DNA of 29,829 bases, taken from positions 1 through 29,829 of IMG/VR virus record IMGVR_UViG_3300034072_000396, one strand, 5' to 3'. Positions within the stretch are counted from its first letter, which is position 1, and the number at the start of each line of letters is the position of its first letter. This DNA is from a virus. Of this stretch, positions 19,567-28,018 are shown piece after piece. The translations under genes were made by a program, and so were the position numbers. Under the pieces are notes generated by a model. The model saw only the letters and a program-made list of their open reading frames with translations, was not told where the DNA came from and did no database searches.

Positions 19567-22500
19567 TATCGCAATCCTCTCACCTGTTTACGGAATCGCT
19601 GCCGTTCATATAGCCTGTCATCAAGTGCAATGTCAACACCCATCTGTTGCTTCATCAGCGCTTGGTCTGGTATCCTGTCGAGACGATCGCGCACGTCAGC
19701 CATGATCGATGCCACCGTGCTGAGGCCGCCGTTGATGTCCACGAAGGTGCCGCTCTTTTCTTTGGCGATCAGATCCAATGGCCTGCCACTGTTCATCGCT
19801 TCGAGCACGTCACGGTATTTGCTCGTGGCTCGTGCGTTAACTACGAACTCACGACCGTGCACCACACCTGCCACTTCGTTGACGCCACCATTCCCAGTGT
19901 ATCCGCCCTCCTTAAAGCCACCTGACACCGCAGCACGTGCCGCAGCCACGAGGCCTTGCAAGATCGCTGTGGTCGCAGCCGCAGCTGCAAGGCCAGCAGC
20001 ACCAAAGGTTGCTACGTTCGCAGGGTTTGGCGATGCTGCATTGATACCGAATATCTGCGCAGTCAGCACAGGCACCAAGGCCTGCAAGCTATCGAGAGCC
20101 ACAAGCACCAGTGACTTGAAAGCATTTTCCCCACTGACCACAGCAGATGCGAAGGCACCAGCAGCAGCCGCTCCCACCTTGGCATACACGTCGCTGGTGG
20201 ATTGCTCCAGCTTGTTGTTCAGTGCATCCAGCTGATTGTTGCGCTGTTCTGCTGTCAGCGTGGTGTCATTGCTGACCTTCACAATGTCAGCCTGCACCTG
20301 GTTAAAATAGTCCAGCGAGGCCGTGGCCTGCGCTTGCGTGGATGCTGCCACCTGTTGCAGTGCTTGTGTCGCAGCCTGTGCGATCACTGACTGCGTGTCT
20401 ACGCTTGCAGACTCCAGTTGTGCCAGCCTGTCCAATGCTTCCTGGTAGGTGATCTCACCTGCACGCAGCGCCTCGTTGATGGCCTCCGCTTGCTCTGCCA
20501 GTTGGTTCGCTTGCTCTGCTGCATCCTCAGCATCGAGCTCCACCTTAAACTCACGCAGCGCACCGCTGATGCCGACGATCGTATCTTGGAAGCCACGCAG
20601 CTCACCAGTGCGCACCTTGTCGATGGCCTTCGCGAATCCTTGCTCTATCTCTGTGCGTTGTTCCTGTGTGAGATTCAAGTTCTGCAACAGAATGTCACGC
20701 TGATCTTCGAGCGCTGCCACTTGCTCTTCAATGCTACGGATGATGTCAGACCGCGTCTGTGCGATGCCAGCATCACGGAAGGCACGCGCCGTCTCACGTG
20801 CTGCATCCGAGCTTGCCAGTGCAGCACCGTCCCTAATGGCTTTGATCTGTTGCGCGATTAGGTCAGCGCCTGGCAGCTCACCAGCCAGCAGACCCTCTTC
20901 GATCGTGCGACGTAATGCATCGATCTGTTCCTTAGCTTGGTCTTCATTGATGAGGCCTGCCTGCACCTGTGCGAAGATAGCCTCTAATCCCTTCGTGAAC
21001 TGTGGCAATGACTCCACCAGGCCACGCACCTCTGCCTCTGCTGCTGAGGTGATCTGCTTAGTGCGTGCGTCTATGATCTTTGCCAGCGTGTCACCAGTCA
21101 GATCGAACGATGCGAACTGGCGTTCTAAGATCGTCAGCGTCTGTTCATTGATGGCAGCGACTGCATCACGTGCACGCTGCTCTGCGCTGATCAGGTTGTT
21201 GAGTCGCTCTTCTGCGAACTGGCCTTCGAGCGTCACACGCTCACGTTCCTGTGTTAGCACCAGCTGCTTCTGCTGTTCCAGCAGCTCTGCCAATGCAGCC
21301 TGCGCTTCCGGCCCACCAGCACCACCTGCACTGATCACTGCCTTCTGCAAGGCGATCTGTTCCTCCAGCGTCTTGGCTGCGGCTTCCTGCTGAATCCTTA
21401 GCAGCTCGGTCTCACGTTCCCGTGCATCTGCAATCAGGCCTGCTGTCAGCTCACGCTGCACACGCAATGTCTCAGCCGCTGCTGCTGCACGCTGTTGTGC
21501 CACCTGCTTCTGCCGTACCGGATCGATGGCGAAGGCAGCACGATCCTGCGCAGCTTCGAGAGCCCGTGCTTGTGCCTGTGCTTTGCGTGCCTCTGCTGTG
21601 AATTGCTTGGCACCTCCAGCAACAGCTGCCAAGTACTTGGTGACGTTGGCCTGTGCTGCTGCCAGTGCGTTATTGAAGTTGTCAGCCAGCTGGTTAACGT
21701 CACCAGCAGCCGTAAGTATTGCCGCCCTGTTAGCGTTGGCAAAGTCACGAATGACATCCTCTGCCACTTCGTACTTATCTGCAAGCGCTTTGATGGCATC
21801 GTCATTGAGCTTGTTTGCTTTGATCAGCCCAGTGACTGCTGCCTGCCATGCCTTAGTGTTGTCGGCTGCTGACTTGGCTGCATCGGCTGATGCCTCGCTG
21901 CCCTCTTCGACTAATCCGAGCGCCGATCCAATGGATGACACCAGACCACCGATCTTGTTTGATAGGTCAGTCACGAACTCAGCGACACCAGCGATGGCCT
22001 CACGGACGAAGTCGAACGACAGCGCCCAATCACGCACTGCCTTAGCAGTGCTGACCACGCCATTGATCAGATCGCTTGCAAGGTTGATGAGGCCACCGAC
22101 CACCGCCATAGTTGCCTTCAATGGCAGCAGCAGAACCTTGATTGCTACTGTCAGCACGGTCTTAATCACCTTGGCAAGGGCTGCCGTTACATTGCGTATT
22201 GTGTCGAATATCCCACCGACGTTGTCACCTTCGCCTGCCAAGTTCGTGAACGCTTCACGCACTGGCTTTGTAGCGTCTGCAAACTCAGCGAACAGATCGG
22301 AGATAGCACCGAACACCAGCTCAATGGCTGTGATGAATGGATTGAGAGCCACGTCAATCACATTGGTGATGATCTGTTGCAGCGTCTCGAAGATGCCACT
22401 AAACTCACCAAGCGCATCACCACCGAGTGCATCGCTGACAGCCTGTTTGATACGCAGGAAGCCATCGACAATCGGGTTGATAATGGGGGCCACGAACTCT

Positions 22501-23951
22501 TCGTAAAAGCTCACCAGCCCCTTGCCAATGTCTGTGATCGTGTCAGTGAAGGCACGCTCTAGCTTCTGGATTGGGTCTTGCTGTGCAAGGCGCTGATCGA
22601 TCAGCTGGCCTGCCTTGTCTGCTTGTGCCGTAATCTCATCTGTTGGTAGCGGTGCGCCGTAGACAGTAGCGTACAAATCGCTGCCCAAATCCTCAGCGAT
22701 GGAACCACCGAACAGCGTGAACAGCTCACCACGTGTTGCTTCGTTTATCTCACCTGCAGCACGTGCCTCTTCAATCGCTGCGACGCTGCGACGTGCCGCC
22801 TCTTCTGCTGTGATGACGCCTTGCTCTGCCAGCTGTGTGATGCCTTGCAGCGTATCACCGATCGGCCCTGCCACCTGTGCAACACCTGCTGCCAAATCAC
22901 CTGACTTGATCCTGTTGTTTAGCTCTTTGACGCCATCACCAATCTTCGCTAAATCTTTAATGCCAGCAGCTGATGCCTTCTGCAACATGGATCGAAAGCC
23001 GTCTGCACTTATGCCAGCCTCAGCAGCGTTGCCACTGAACTCATTAAACGTGTCCAGCAGGCCTTCAACATCAGCCACACCTGATTGCGAAGCAGCCGCC
23101 ACCTGGTTGAGTGCGTCATCATAGCTGATGCCGAATTGTTTGGCAATCTGTGCAGCACCTGTCAGCAGTGCTGGCGTCTCTACTCCCAGCGACTTTGCCA
23201 GAGCATCGGTGCGTGCCGCTGCTTCACCCAGGAAGTCATCTGGCACGACGCCTTGCAGCCTGTTGCGGAACTCACCAATCAGCGTGATCGATTCTGCGAC
23301 GTTCTCACCAAGGCCCTTTTGGAAGGCGATGCTGGCCTGATCTTCGAGCTTTTCAAGATCGGCACCTGTTAGGCCTGTCTGCACTTGTAGGTTCTTCAGT
23401 GCTTCGTTGGCTTCACGCCCTGCTGCCACCACAGTACCGATGGCAGCGCCAACAGCAGTGATCGCAGCACCAGCCGCTGCCAGTTGTGGGATAGGCAGCG
23501 CACTCAGCACGCCGCCCAACCCACCAGATGCGGCTTCACCAATCTTGCCAAGGCCGCCCACCTTTTCTTGCAAACCAGCAAAGAATCCACCAGTAGATGC
23601 TGTGGACTCTTCAACAGTGCCTGTCAGTTTCTTGAACTCTTCATCAATGCGTGCTGCTGATGCTGCGAACTCATCAGCTTCTGCCTTGGCCTTGTTAAGA
23701 TCAGCGAGCAGCCCATCGATGGCACCACTGTCACCGCTGGCAAGTGCAGACTTGAGTGCGTTCTCAAGTTCAGATACTCGCTTGTTAGCGATGCCAGCCT
23801 GTGTGTTGAATTGCTTGAAGCCATCACCGAGCTTCTGCTTCTCCAATGCCCTCAGCTCTTCACCCAATTCAATGGTGCGCTTTTCAGCGAGTGTCAGCCC
23901 TTTGACAAAATCGCCAACATCGACTGTGATTTCATTTGTCAGCTTAGCCAT
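19566..23951 (-). CDS. tail length tape measure protein
   Basis: The 1461-residue protein is the scaffold around which the tail tube polymerises. At the usual ~0.15 nm per residue it predicts a tail of about 210-220 nm. It is helical throughout, with hydrophobic stretches near 150-185 ('GGVLSALPIPQLAAAGAAIT') and 595-635 ('VLTVAIKVLLLPLKATMAVV') and near the C-terminus. These are likely the segments that enter the host envelope. Very long Ala/Gln/Glu coiled-coil regions fill 770-1250. The ATG follows a full-length Shine-Dalgarno (GGAGGTGAT). No lytic transglycosylase or peptidase motif is visible. Confidence 0.93.
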   Translation of the reverse strand: MAKLTNEITVDVGDFVKGLTLAEKRTIELGEELRALEKQKLGDGFKQFNTQAGIANKRVSELENALKSALASGDSGAIDGLLADLNKAKAEADEFAASAARIDEEFKKLTGTVEESTASTGGFFAGLQEKVGGLGKIGEAASGGLGGVLSALPIPQLAAAGAAITAVGAAIGTVVAAGREANEALKNLQVQTGLTGADLEKLEDQASIAFQKGLGENVAESITLIGEFRNRLQGVVPDDFLGEAAARTDALAKSLGVETPALLTGAAQIAKQFGISYDDALNQVAAASQSGVADVEGLLDTFNEFSGNAAEAGISADGFRSMLQKASAAGIKDLAKIGDGVKELNNRIKSGDLAAGVAQVAGPIGDTLQGITQLAEQGVITAEEAARRSVAAIEEARAAGEINEATRGELFTLFGGSIAEDLGSDLYATVYGAPLPTDEITAQADKAGQLIDQRLAQQDPIQKLERAFTDTITDIGKGLVSFYEEFVAPIINPIVDGFLRIKQAVSDALGGDALGEFSGIFETLQQIITNVIDVALNPFITAIELVFGAISDLFAEFADATKPVREAFTNLAGEGDNVGGIFDTIRNVTAALAKVIKTVLTVAIKVLLLPLKATMAVVGGLINLASDLINGVVSTAKAVRDWALSFDFVREAIAGVAEFVTDLSNKIGGLVSSIGSALGLVEEGSEASADAAKSAADNTKAWQAAVTGLIKANKLNDDAIKALADKYEVAEDVIRDFANANRAAILTAAGDVNQLADNFNNALAAAQANVTKYLAAVAGGAKQFTAEARKAQAQARALEAAQDRAAFAIDPVRQKQVAQQRAAAAAETLRVQRELTAGLIADARERETELLRIQQEAAAKTLEEQIALQKAVISAGGAGGPEAQAALAELLEQQKQLVLTQERERVTLEGQFAEERLNNLISAEQRARDAVAAINEQTLTILERQFASFDLTGDTLAKIIDARTKQITSAAEAEVRGLVESLPQFTKGLEAIFAQVQAGLINEDQAKEQIDALRRTIEEGLLAGELPGADLIAQQIKAIRDGAALASSDAARETARAFRDAGIAQTRSDIIRSIEEQVAALEDQRDILLQNLNLTQEQRTEIEQGFAKAIDKVRTGELRGFQDTIVGISGALREFKVELDAEDAAEQANQLAEQAEAINEALRAGEITYQEALDRLAQLESASVDTQSVIAQAATQALQQVAASTQAQATASLDYFNQVQADIVKVSNDTTLTAEQRNNQLDALNNKLEQSTSDVYAKVGAAAAGAFASAVVSGENAFKSLVLVALDSLQALVPVLTAQIFGINAASPNPANVATFGAAGLAAAAATTAILQGLVAAARAAVSGGFKEGGYTGNGGVNEVAGVVHGREFVVNARATSKYRDVLEAMNSGRPLDLIAKEKSGTFVDINGGLSTVASIMADVRDRLDRIPDQALMKQQMGVDIALDDRLYERQRFRKQVRGLR

Positions 23952-23955
23952 CCGA

Positions 23956-24321
23956 TCACCTCCGATGCTTTAGTTTGCGTTTGTTGAACTTCGAGCTGGT
24001 GCGCTCCATGAACCAGTCATCCTTGGTGTACTGTGGCTTACGTAGACTGATGGCCTTGTGCACCATAGCACGGCGGTGGTATGTCTCCAGTGCCATGTCG
24101 AGCACGGCATCCGGTGTCATGTTCCAATACCCTGCGTATCTCATCGCTGTTGCATCCACACGCACGTCTTCTGGTAAGTAGTCCACGTAATCCTCCGAAT
24201 CATCAAGCGTGCAGTCAGGATCATCCTTTGCCATCCCGTACTGATCACGCTGCACCACCTCTGCCACAGGCCACAGCCGTATGCAATACACCTCGAACTG
24301 AACGTTAAGCCACCTTTGCAC
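23956..24321 (-). CDS. tail assembly chaperone C-terminal extension (gpGT-type, by frameshift)
   Basis: This frame lies in +1 (equivalently -2) register to the chaperone before it. It contributes about 121 residues after slippage at 24322-24325. It reads 'VQRWLNVQFEVYCIRLWPVA', 'DATAMRYAGYWNMTPDAVLD', 'MALETYHRRAMVHKAI' and ends in a basic tail. The 'Y-NMTPDAVLDMALETY' motif is typical of the T part of gpGT proteins, which recruits the major tail protein to the tape measure. No good independent start with a ribosome site is visible. Fusion with the upstream frame gives 302 residues. Confidence 0.78.
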   Translation of the reverse strand: MQRWLNVQFEVYCIRLWPVAEVVQRDQYGMAKDDPDCTLDDSEDYVDYLPEDVRVDATAMRYAGYWNMTPDAVLDMALETYHRRAMVHKAISLRKPQYTKDDWFMERTSSKFNKRKLKHRR

Positions 24322-24865
24322 AAAAGTTCGTAACCCAGTCGGCCACCTCCGCAGCCGAAACATCGAGCCATTCGTCATCCGTGATGCCTTCGATGTGGTC
24401 GCTGATTGCGACCGCTTGTATGCACTCAATGCCCAGCCGTAGCGCCTCCAAATCTTCTGGGTAGCGTGGCGTGGTGAAGTGCAGCATCTTGGCAATGATC
24501 GGTGTTTCTTTCATGGTGTCGCTAAGTTCAGCCTGCATCTCTGCCAGGATGCGCTCACGGTACTCATCATCATTGAACGGCACCACTTCGCCTGTCTCTT
24601 CACATGCTCGCTCGTGCTGCTTGCGTCTTTCGTCCAAGCGGCGCTGCACCTCTGCCAGGTTCCACGTGCCATCCAATGACACCAGCCGCAACAGCTCAGG
24701 ATGCTTGCGTGTCACATCTACAAAGTAGCGTGTCATCTCAGCTTGGTTGGCTGCTTTGATGTGGCGCTTCATCTTGTCGGCCCACTCACGCAGGCTGTCT
24801 GCATTGCGAAGCGTGATAGGCTTGTGCTCGATGTTGCGTGCACCGCTGGCGAAGGTGATCTTCAT
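24305..24865 (-). CDS. tail assembly chaperone (gpG-type)
   Basis: The 186-residue product is helical and acidic: 'ITLRNADSLREWADKMKRHI', 'FNDDEYRERILAEMQAEL', 'LEALRLGIECIQAVAI'. It sits between the major tail protein block and the tape measure, the universal place for lambda G-like chaperones. It coats the tape measure before tube assembly. Its last codons (AAC TTT TGT) contain the likely slip site for the longer GT form. The start overlaps the GT-C-like gene stop as ATGA. The low-frequency fusion ratio cannot be judged from sequence. Confidence 0.85.
   Translation of the reverse strand: MKITFASGARNIEHKPITLRNADSLREWADKMKRHIKAANQAEMTRYFVDVTRKHPELLRLVSLDGTWNLAEVQRRLDERRKQHERACEETGEVVPFNDDEYRERILAEMQAELSDTMKETPIIAKMLHFTTPRYPEDLEALRLGIECIQAVAISDHIEGITDDEWLDVSAAEVADWVTNFCAKVA
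24322..24325 (-). promoter_or_regulatory. putative programmed frameshift site (TTT-T, +1)
   Basis: In the chaperone frame the end reads AAC TTT TGT GCA AAG. The phenylalanine tRNA on TTT can re-pair with TTT one base later, with the less common Cys codon TGT waiting in the A site. Translation then continues GTG CAA AGG, straight into the gpGT extension. The downstream frame cannot be reached by the common -1 slip. A -2 slip elsewhere in the overlap remains possible. Confidence 0.55.
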
Positions 24866-25722
24866 ACGTGGCTGTCAGGGATGAAACAAGTGATGAGGTA
24901 TCCAATGAATGCGAACTCATAAGTAAGGGCAACAGCAGCCGCAGCGCACAGCACGAACGGTGCCGCCTGCATCGTGCGCACACGATCGACGCTGACTGTC
25001 AGCGATGCCATAGCGATGATGAAAGCCAGCACTGCTTCTGTGGTTGGCTGCATCAGCCATGCCCAGACAGCGCCCCATGGCAGCACCCAGATACGCCAGT
25101 CGTGCGCTACCTTGCGATGCTCTGCCAGGCAGTAGGCACGGGGATCAGCCAGCCAAGGCACTCGCACCTCATCAGGATGCGTCGGCTTTGACTCCCTGCG
25201 CAATTGCAGCAGGACAAACCCAGCGACCAATGCCATGACCGCAGCAGGGGCGTTGTGTGACGTTACCCATATCATGAGAGGTCCGTACAGGAAAGATCGC
25301 TCATGCGCGATTTGTGAGGCAACTACGGCCATTGCAGCGGCCCATGGTGACCATAACGCCAGCAGGCCAGATGCTATGATGGTCAGCTGCGAAGTGGCAT
25401 CTACCAACGTAGTCCACGAACCCAGCCGACGTGTGGCAGGAAGCGCTCCCCACAGAGCTGCTGTAATCATGCCAGCCGTCGAACCGTACAGAGCCGCAGC
25501 CCACAGGTACAATCCCACGGCAGTCATGGCCAGCGAGGCCAGCGAAACGACAGGCCAGTTGCTGATGTACTTAGCAACAGACCGCAGGCTGTAGGGGCGC
25601 GGCACAAACTCACCACGCCCCATAGCCAAATAGAATGCACCATCAGGTGTGACCACGTCACCACGCTGCCACCGTGTGACGGCAGCAGGCAACAAAGCCA
25701 GGATGATGGCAGCAGCGATCAT
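24862..25722 (-). CDS. polytopic membrane protein resembling GT-C glycosyltransferases
   Basis: The 286-residue protein has about eight hydrophobic helices (near 2-16, 56-80, 82-96, 113-138, 145-175, 208-224, 227-245 and 253-280). The first external loop has 'TPDGAFYLAMGRG' (Asp27) and 'VPRPYSLR' (40-47). An acidic residue in the first loop and a D-G-x-x-Y-L pattern are common in GT-C enzymes, which use polyprenyl-phosphate sugars. 'IAHERSFLYGP' (139-148) also fits. It lies inside the tail operon, coupled by ATGA to the major tail protein before it and the chaperone after it, which is a very unusual place for a membrane protein. A superinfection-exclusion protein is the alternative. Confidence 0.6.
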   Translation of the reverse strand: MIAAAIILALLPAAVTRWQRGDVVTPDGAFYLAMGRGEFVPRPYSLRSVAKYISNWPVVSLASLAMTAVGLYLWAAALYGSTAGMITAALWGALPATRRLGSWTTLVDATSQLTIIASGLLALWSPWAAAMAVVASQIAHERSFLYGPLMIWVTSHNAPAAVMALVAGFVLLQLRRESKPTHPDEVRVPWLADPRAYCLAEHRKVAHDWRIWVLPWGAVWAWLMQPTTEAVLAFIIAMASLTVSVDRVRTMQAAPFVLCAAAAVALTYEFAFIGYLITCFIPDSHV

Positions 25723-26270
25723 CCGTAGAACACCGCGCCGTATTTGTCGAGGTCAGAGTCCAGGAACTTGTCAACGTGAGTTGTAAGCATACCGCTGAAC
25801 AGCACCGACGTCAGCGTGATGTCACCTTCCAGAGCCGCAGCGGTGAACACCAGCGATGGCCGGTTGTACGTGTTGCCAGACTGCGACCATGAGCCGCTGG
25901 CCTTCGACAGTGCACCTGCACAGGCGAATACCTTGGTCTTGTCGCTTCCTACTTGCACGCCGCCTTTGACTACGCACAAGAGCTGAGTGCCAGAAGCAGC
26001 GCCCAGCAGCTGCGTGCCATCCTCAAACAGGATGTCTTCAATCCCGCCGCCTTCGCTCTGTGGAGCATAGGTGCGAATGAAGTCTGAAAAAGTCTGATCG
26101 TCTTGGATTTGTTCGATCGTGATTGTGGCAAGGCCTGTGTCATCCTTGGCCACGTCGGTGCTGATCTGGTCAGTACCAACGAATAGCGGCGTCGTGCCTA
26201 CCGTTGGCGTAATCCCGTTTGTGAACAGGTAGAACGCAACAGAGCGGCCGCCGTGAATAATGCGAGCCAT
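25719..26270 (-). CDS. major tail (tube) protein
   Basis: The 183-residue beta-rich product forms the stacked tube of the tail. It starts 'MARIIHGGRSVAFYLFTNGI' and contains 'TTPLFVGTDQISTDVAKDDT', 'CVVKGGVQVGSDKTKVFACA' and the late segment 'ALEGDITLTSVLFSGMLTTH'. Size, position two genes before the chaperones and Thr/Ser/Gly richness support the call. The start shares one base with the glycosyltransferase stop (TAATG) and the stop overlaps the membrane gene (ATGA). The many surface Ser/Thr residues are possible glycosylation targets. Confidence 0.78.
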   Translation of the reverse strand: MARIIHGGRSVAFYLFTNGITPTVGTTPLFVGTDQISTDVAKDDTGLATITIEQIQDDQTFSDFIRTYAPQSEGGGIEDILFEDGTQLLGAASGTQLLCVVKGGVQVGSDKTKVFACAGALSKASGSWSQSGNTYNRPSLVFTAAALEGDITLTSVLFSGMLTTHVDKFLDSDLDKYGAVFYG

Positions 26271-27049
26271 TACTTGGTTCCTTCTTTGAGTGTGAGTTGC
26301 ATTTCGGTCATAGCATTCATGCTGTCGCGCAGGTTGTTAGCATAGAACGAACGCAGCCCCTCATCTTGGTTTTCGTGCACCTCCATGAGTAGCAGTTCCA
26401 CGTTGCGCTCCATCTTGGCAAGCCGCGTTTCCAGTGATGCGTTGTAGCCTTCGTGGATGACGATAATAGATGTAGGCTGAGCACCCCAGCCGAGCTTCTG
26501 GATGTTAGGATAGATTTGCTCGTGGACACGGCCGACCCACTTTGCGCCTGTGCTGCCACGATACAGTCGCAGCTGATAGGCCGACGAAACGCTCCCCATG
26601 TTGGAGTGCGTCTTGCCGTTAAAGTCAGGTTCGTACGATACCACGCCAGCGAACGCACCGCCAGTCCCTGGTGGTGATTGCTTCGCTACTCTTGCGATCC
26701 GCTCGTGTTGGCAGTGCGCAAGCCGATCGTCAGAGTCTATCCAGAATCTCCAGTCATTCGTCGCCATCTCATCAGCCAGGTTGCGAGCATGACCGAAATG
26801 GAAGTCGCCAGTGTATATCCACTTGCGATTGCGGATCGTGCGAGTACCTTGCTGCACGACTTCCATTTCCGACAGGCTCTCCTCCTGGCCCTGCATATTC
26901 GACAGGATGCACACCTCGCAATGCTGTGGCAGCGTCTCCATCATGCGTGCCAGGTGTTGCAGGTCTTCATTGCGAGTGATCACGACGAAGCTGACAGGGA
27001 ATAGCTCTTGTGTATCCTGTGGTGCACCTTGCTGGGGTGTATTGTTCAT
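26270..27049 (-). CDS. GT2-type glycosyltransferase (SunS-like, soluble)
   Basis: The 259-residue product is a GT-A fold transferase that uses an activated nucleotide sugar. 'VSFVVITRNE' (19-28) opens the nucleotide-binding fold, the metal-binding motif is D105-S-D-D108 (WIDSDD), and 'WVGRVHEQI' (171-179) plus 'IVIHEGYN' (196-203) match the acceptor-side signature of GT2 enzymes like SunS. There is no membrane helix, unlike GtrB. I chose the ATG at 27047-27049 (ATGA with the upstream stop). It lies directly before the major tail gene, so its target may be a virion protein. Modification of a host glycan or DNA is the alternative. Confidence 0.86.
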   Translation of the reverse strand: MNNTPQQGAPQDTQELFPVSFVVITRNEDLQHLARMMETLPQHCEVCILSNMQGQEESLSEMEVVQQGTRTIRNRKWIYTGDFHFGHARNLADEMATNDWRFWIDSDDRLAHCQHERIARVAKQSPPGTGGAFAGVVSYEPDFNGKTHSNMGSVSSAYQLRLYRGSTGAKWVGRVHEQIYPNIQKLGWGAQPTSIIVIHEGYNASLETRLAKMERNVELLLMEVHENQDEGLRSFYANNLRDSMNAMTEMQLTLKEGTK

Positions 27050-27519
27050 AGTGCGATATGTAGATAGTTGATGTCCAGTTGTGCTCCCACAGCAATGCCA
27101 TTGCCGCCTGTGTCCCAGTGGCCATCCCATCCGATAAATCGGAACCCAGTGATCACGGTCTTAAACAGACCGCCCGTGTGTGTGTCGCTGGGTTTGCTGC
27201 TTATGATCGCAGACTCCCAATTCGCCAGGGCATCCTCAGCAGCCTGCACGATCTCACCATACTTGGCAGTGCCCAGCCCTTGGTTTTGTGGATCGCTCTG
27301 AACGCGGGCGTCAAACAATATCCCTACCGTGCACGTTCCCGTGCTGTCACCAGCGCCATCCTCCAGTACTTCTCCCACCGTCTGCGTGACGATGTAAGGG
27401 TAGCAGTTGACGTCTGCATTGAACGATGGCCTATGCACCTTGTGGACGGTGAACAGGGCGTTGGCATCCAGTGCATTGCGCACCGAATCGAGTATGAATA
27501 CTGATCTGTTAGCGGCCAA
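27046..27519 (-). CDS. probable tail terminator protein
   Basis: The 157-residue product reads as the alpha/beta fold of tail terminators, which cap the tail tube and join it to the head: 'FILDSVRNALDANALFTVHK', 'CYPYIVTQTVGEVLED', 'IVQAAEDALANW', and a closing strand 'GAQLDINYLHIAL'. It follows the gp10-like connector (11-nt overlap) and precedes the tail-tube block, the standard position. Sequence-only recognition is moderate and gene order carries much of the weight. Confidence 0.68.
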   Translation of the reverse strand: MAANRSVFILDSVRNALDANALFTVHKVHRPSFNADVNCYPYIVTQTVGEVLEDGAGDSTGTCTVGILFDARVQSDPQNQGLGTAKYGEIVQAAEDALANWESAIISSKPSDTHTGGLFKTVITGFRFIGWDGHWDTGGNGIAVGAQLDINYLHIAL

Positions 27520-28018
27520 GATAGTACCTCTGTAATTCGTCAGCGATTTCAGACAGGATGTCCGGCATTTCTACCTTGTTAAACTCACGGATGCCAGGTG
27601 CTAAGAATGGCCGTTTCTTCTGGCCTCCCTTGCCAAGCTCGTGCAGCTCTGCATAGAACAGCGTAGTGCTGCGCTTGCCTGCCTTTACTGTGGCGTCGGT
27701 GTCGATGCCTGAAAGCAGCACGACCTCATCACCTGCCACCGTCACCTCGGAGATGTTAGTCTTGAAACGTGCATCAGGTGCCAGCGCTCGTTGGATGTTG
27801 CCATACAGCGTGCGCAGCTTACTGGTGGTGTTCGGTTGGCTGAAGTACTTCTGCCCTGTGCGCTTGCTCCTGCGGTCTGGCTTTGTTTCGGTCTGTAGGT
27901 TGTTAGCATAGTACGTCTGGAGGCGCTGCGGCGCTTCCTGCAACAGATACCCTTTGACCAATGGCAGCACCGCCTTGCGGAGGTCTGCCAGTGCATCGCT
28001 GATGGGATTAGACGCCAT
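27509..28018 (-). CDS. HK97 gp10-like head-tail connector
   Basis: The 169-residue product starts with a helix ('ALADLRKAVLPLVKGYLLQE') and has the family signature near the C-terminus: 'TLFYAELHELGKGGQKKRPF', 'LAPGIREF'. Members sit in the neck between connector and tail terminator. It overlaps the gp6-like gene by 11 nt and the terminator gene by 11 nt. A basic loop near residues 46-56 (KPDRRSKRTGQK) is a local peculiarity. Confidence 0.83.
   Translation of the reverse strand: MASNPISDALADLRKAVLPLVKGYLLQEAPQRLQTYYANNLQTETKPDRRSKRTGQKYFSQPNTTSKLRTLYGNIQRALAPDARFKTNISEVTVAGDEVVLLSGIDTDATVKAGKRSTTLFYAELHELGKGGQKKRPFLAPGIREFNKVEMPDILSEIADELQRYYLGR

Noticed and set aside
21526-22506. 326-codon plus-strand open frame
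   Set aside because: It is Ala/Ser/Leu-rich antisense of the tape-measure gene, an expected artefact of its Ala/Gln-rich coding strand. No ribosome site or homology pattern is visible.
24471-24728. Plus-strand open frames opposite the tail chaperone
   Set aside because: They lie wholly inside a well-supported minus-strand gene and show no domain or start signal.
26270-27049. Reading the GT2 gene as a gtrB of a serotype-conversion cassette
   Set aside because: GtrB proteins have two C-terminal membrane helices and sit next to a small GtrA flippase. This enzyme is soluble and no GtrA-like gene is adjacent.
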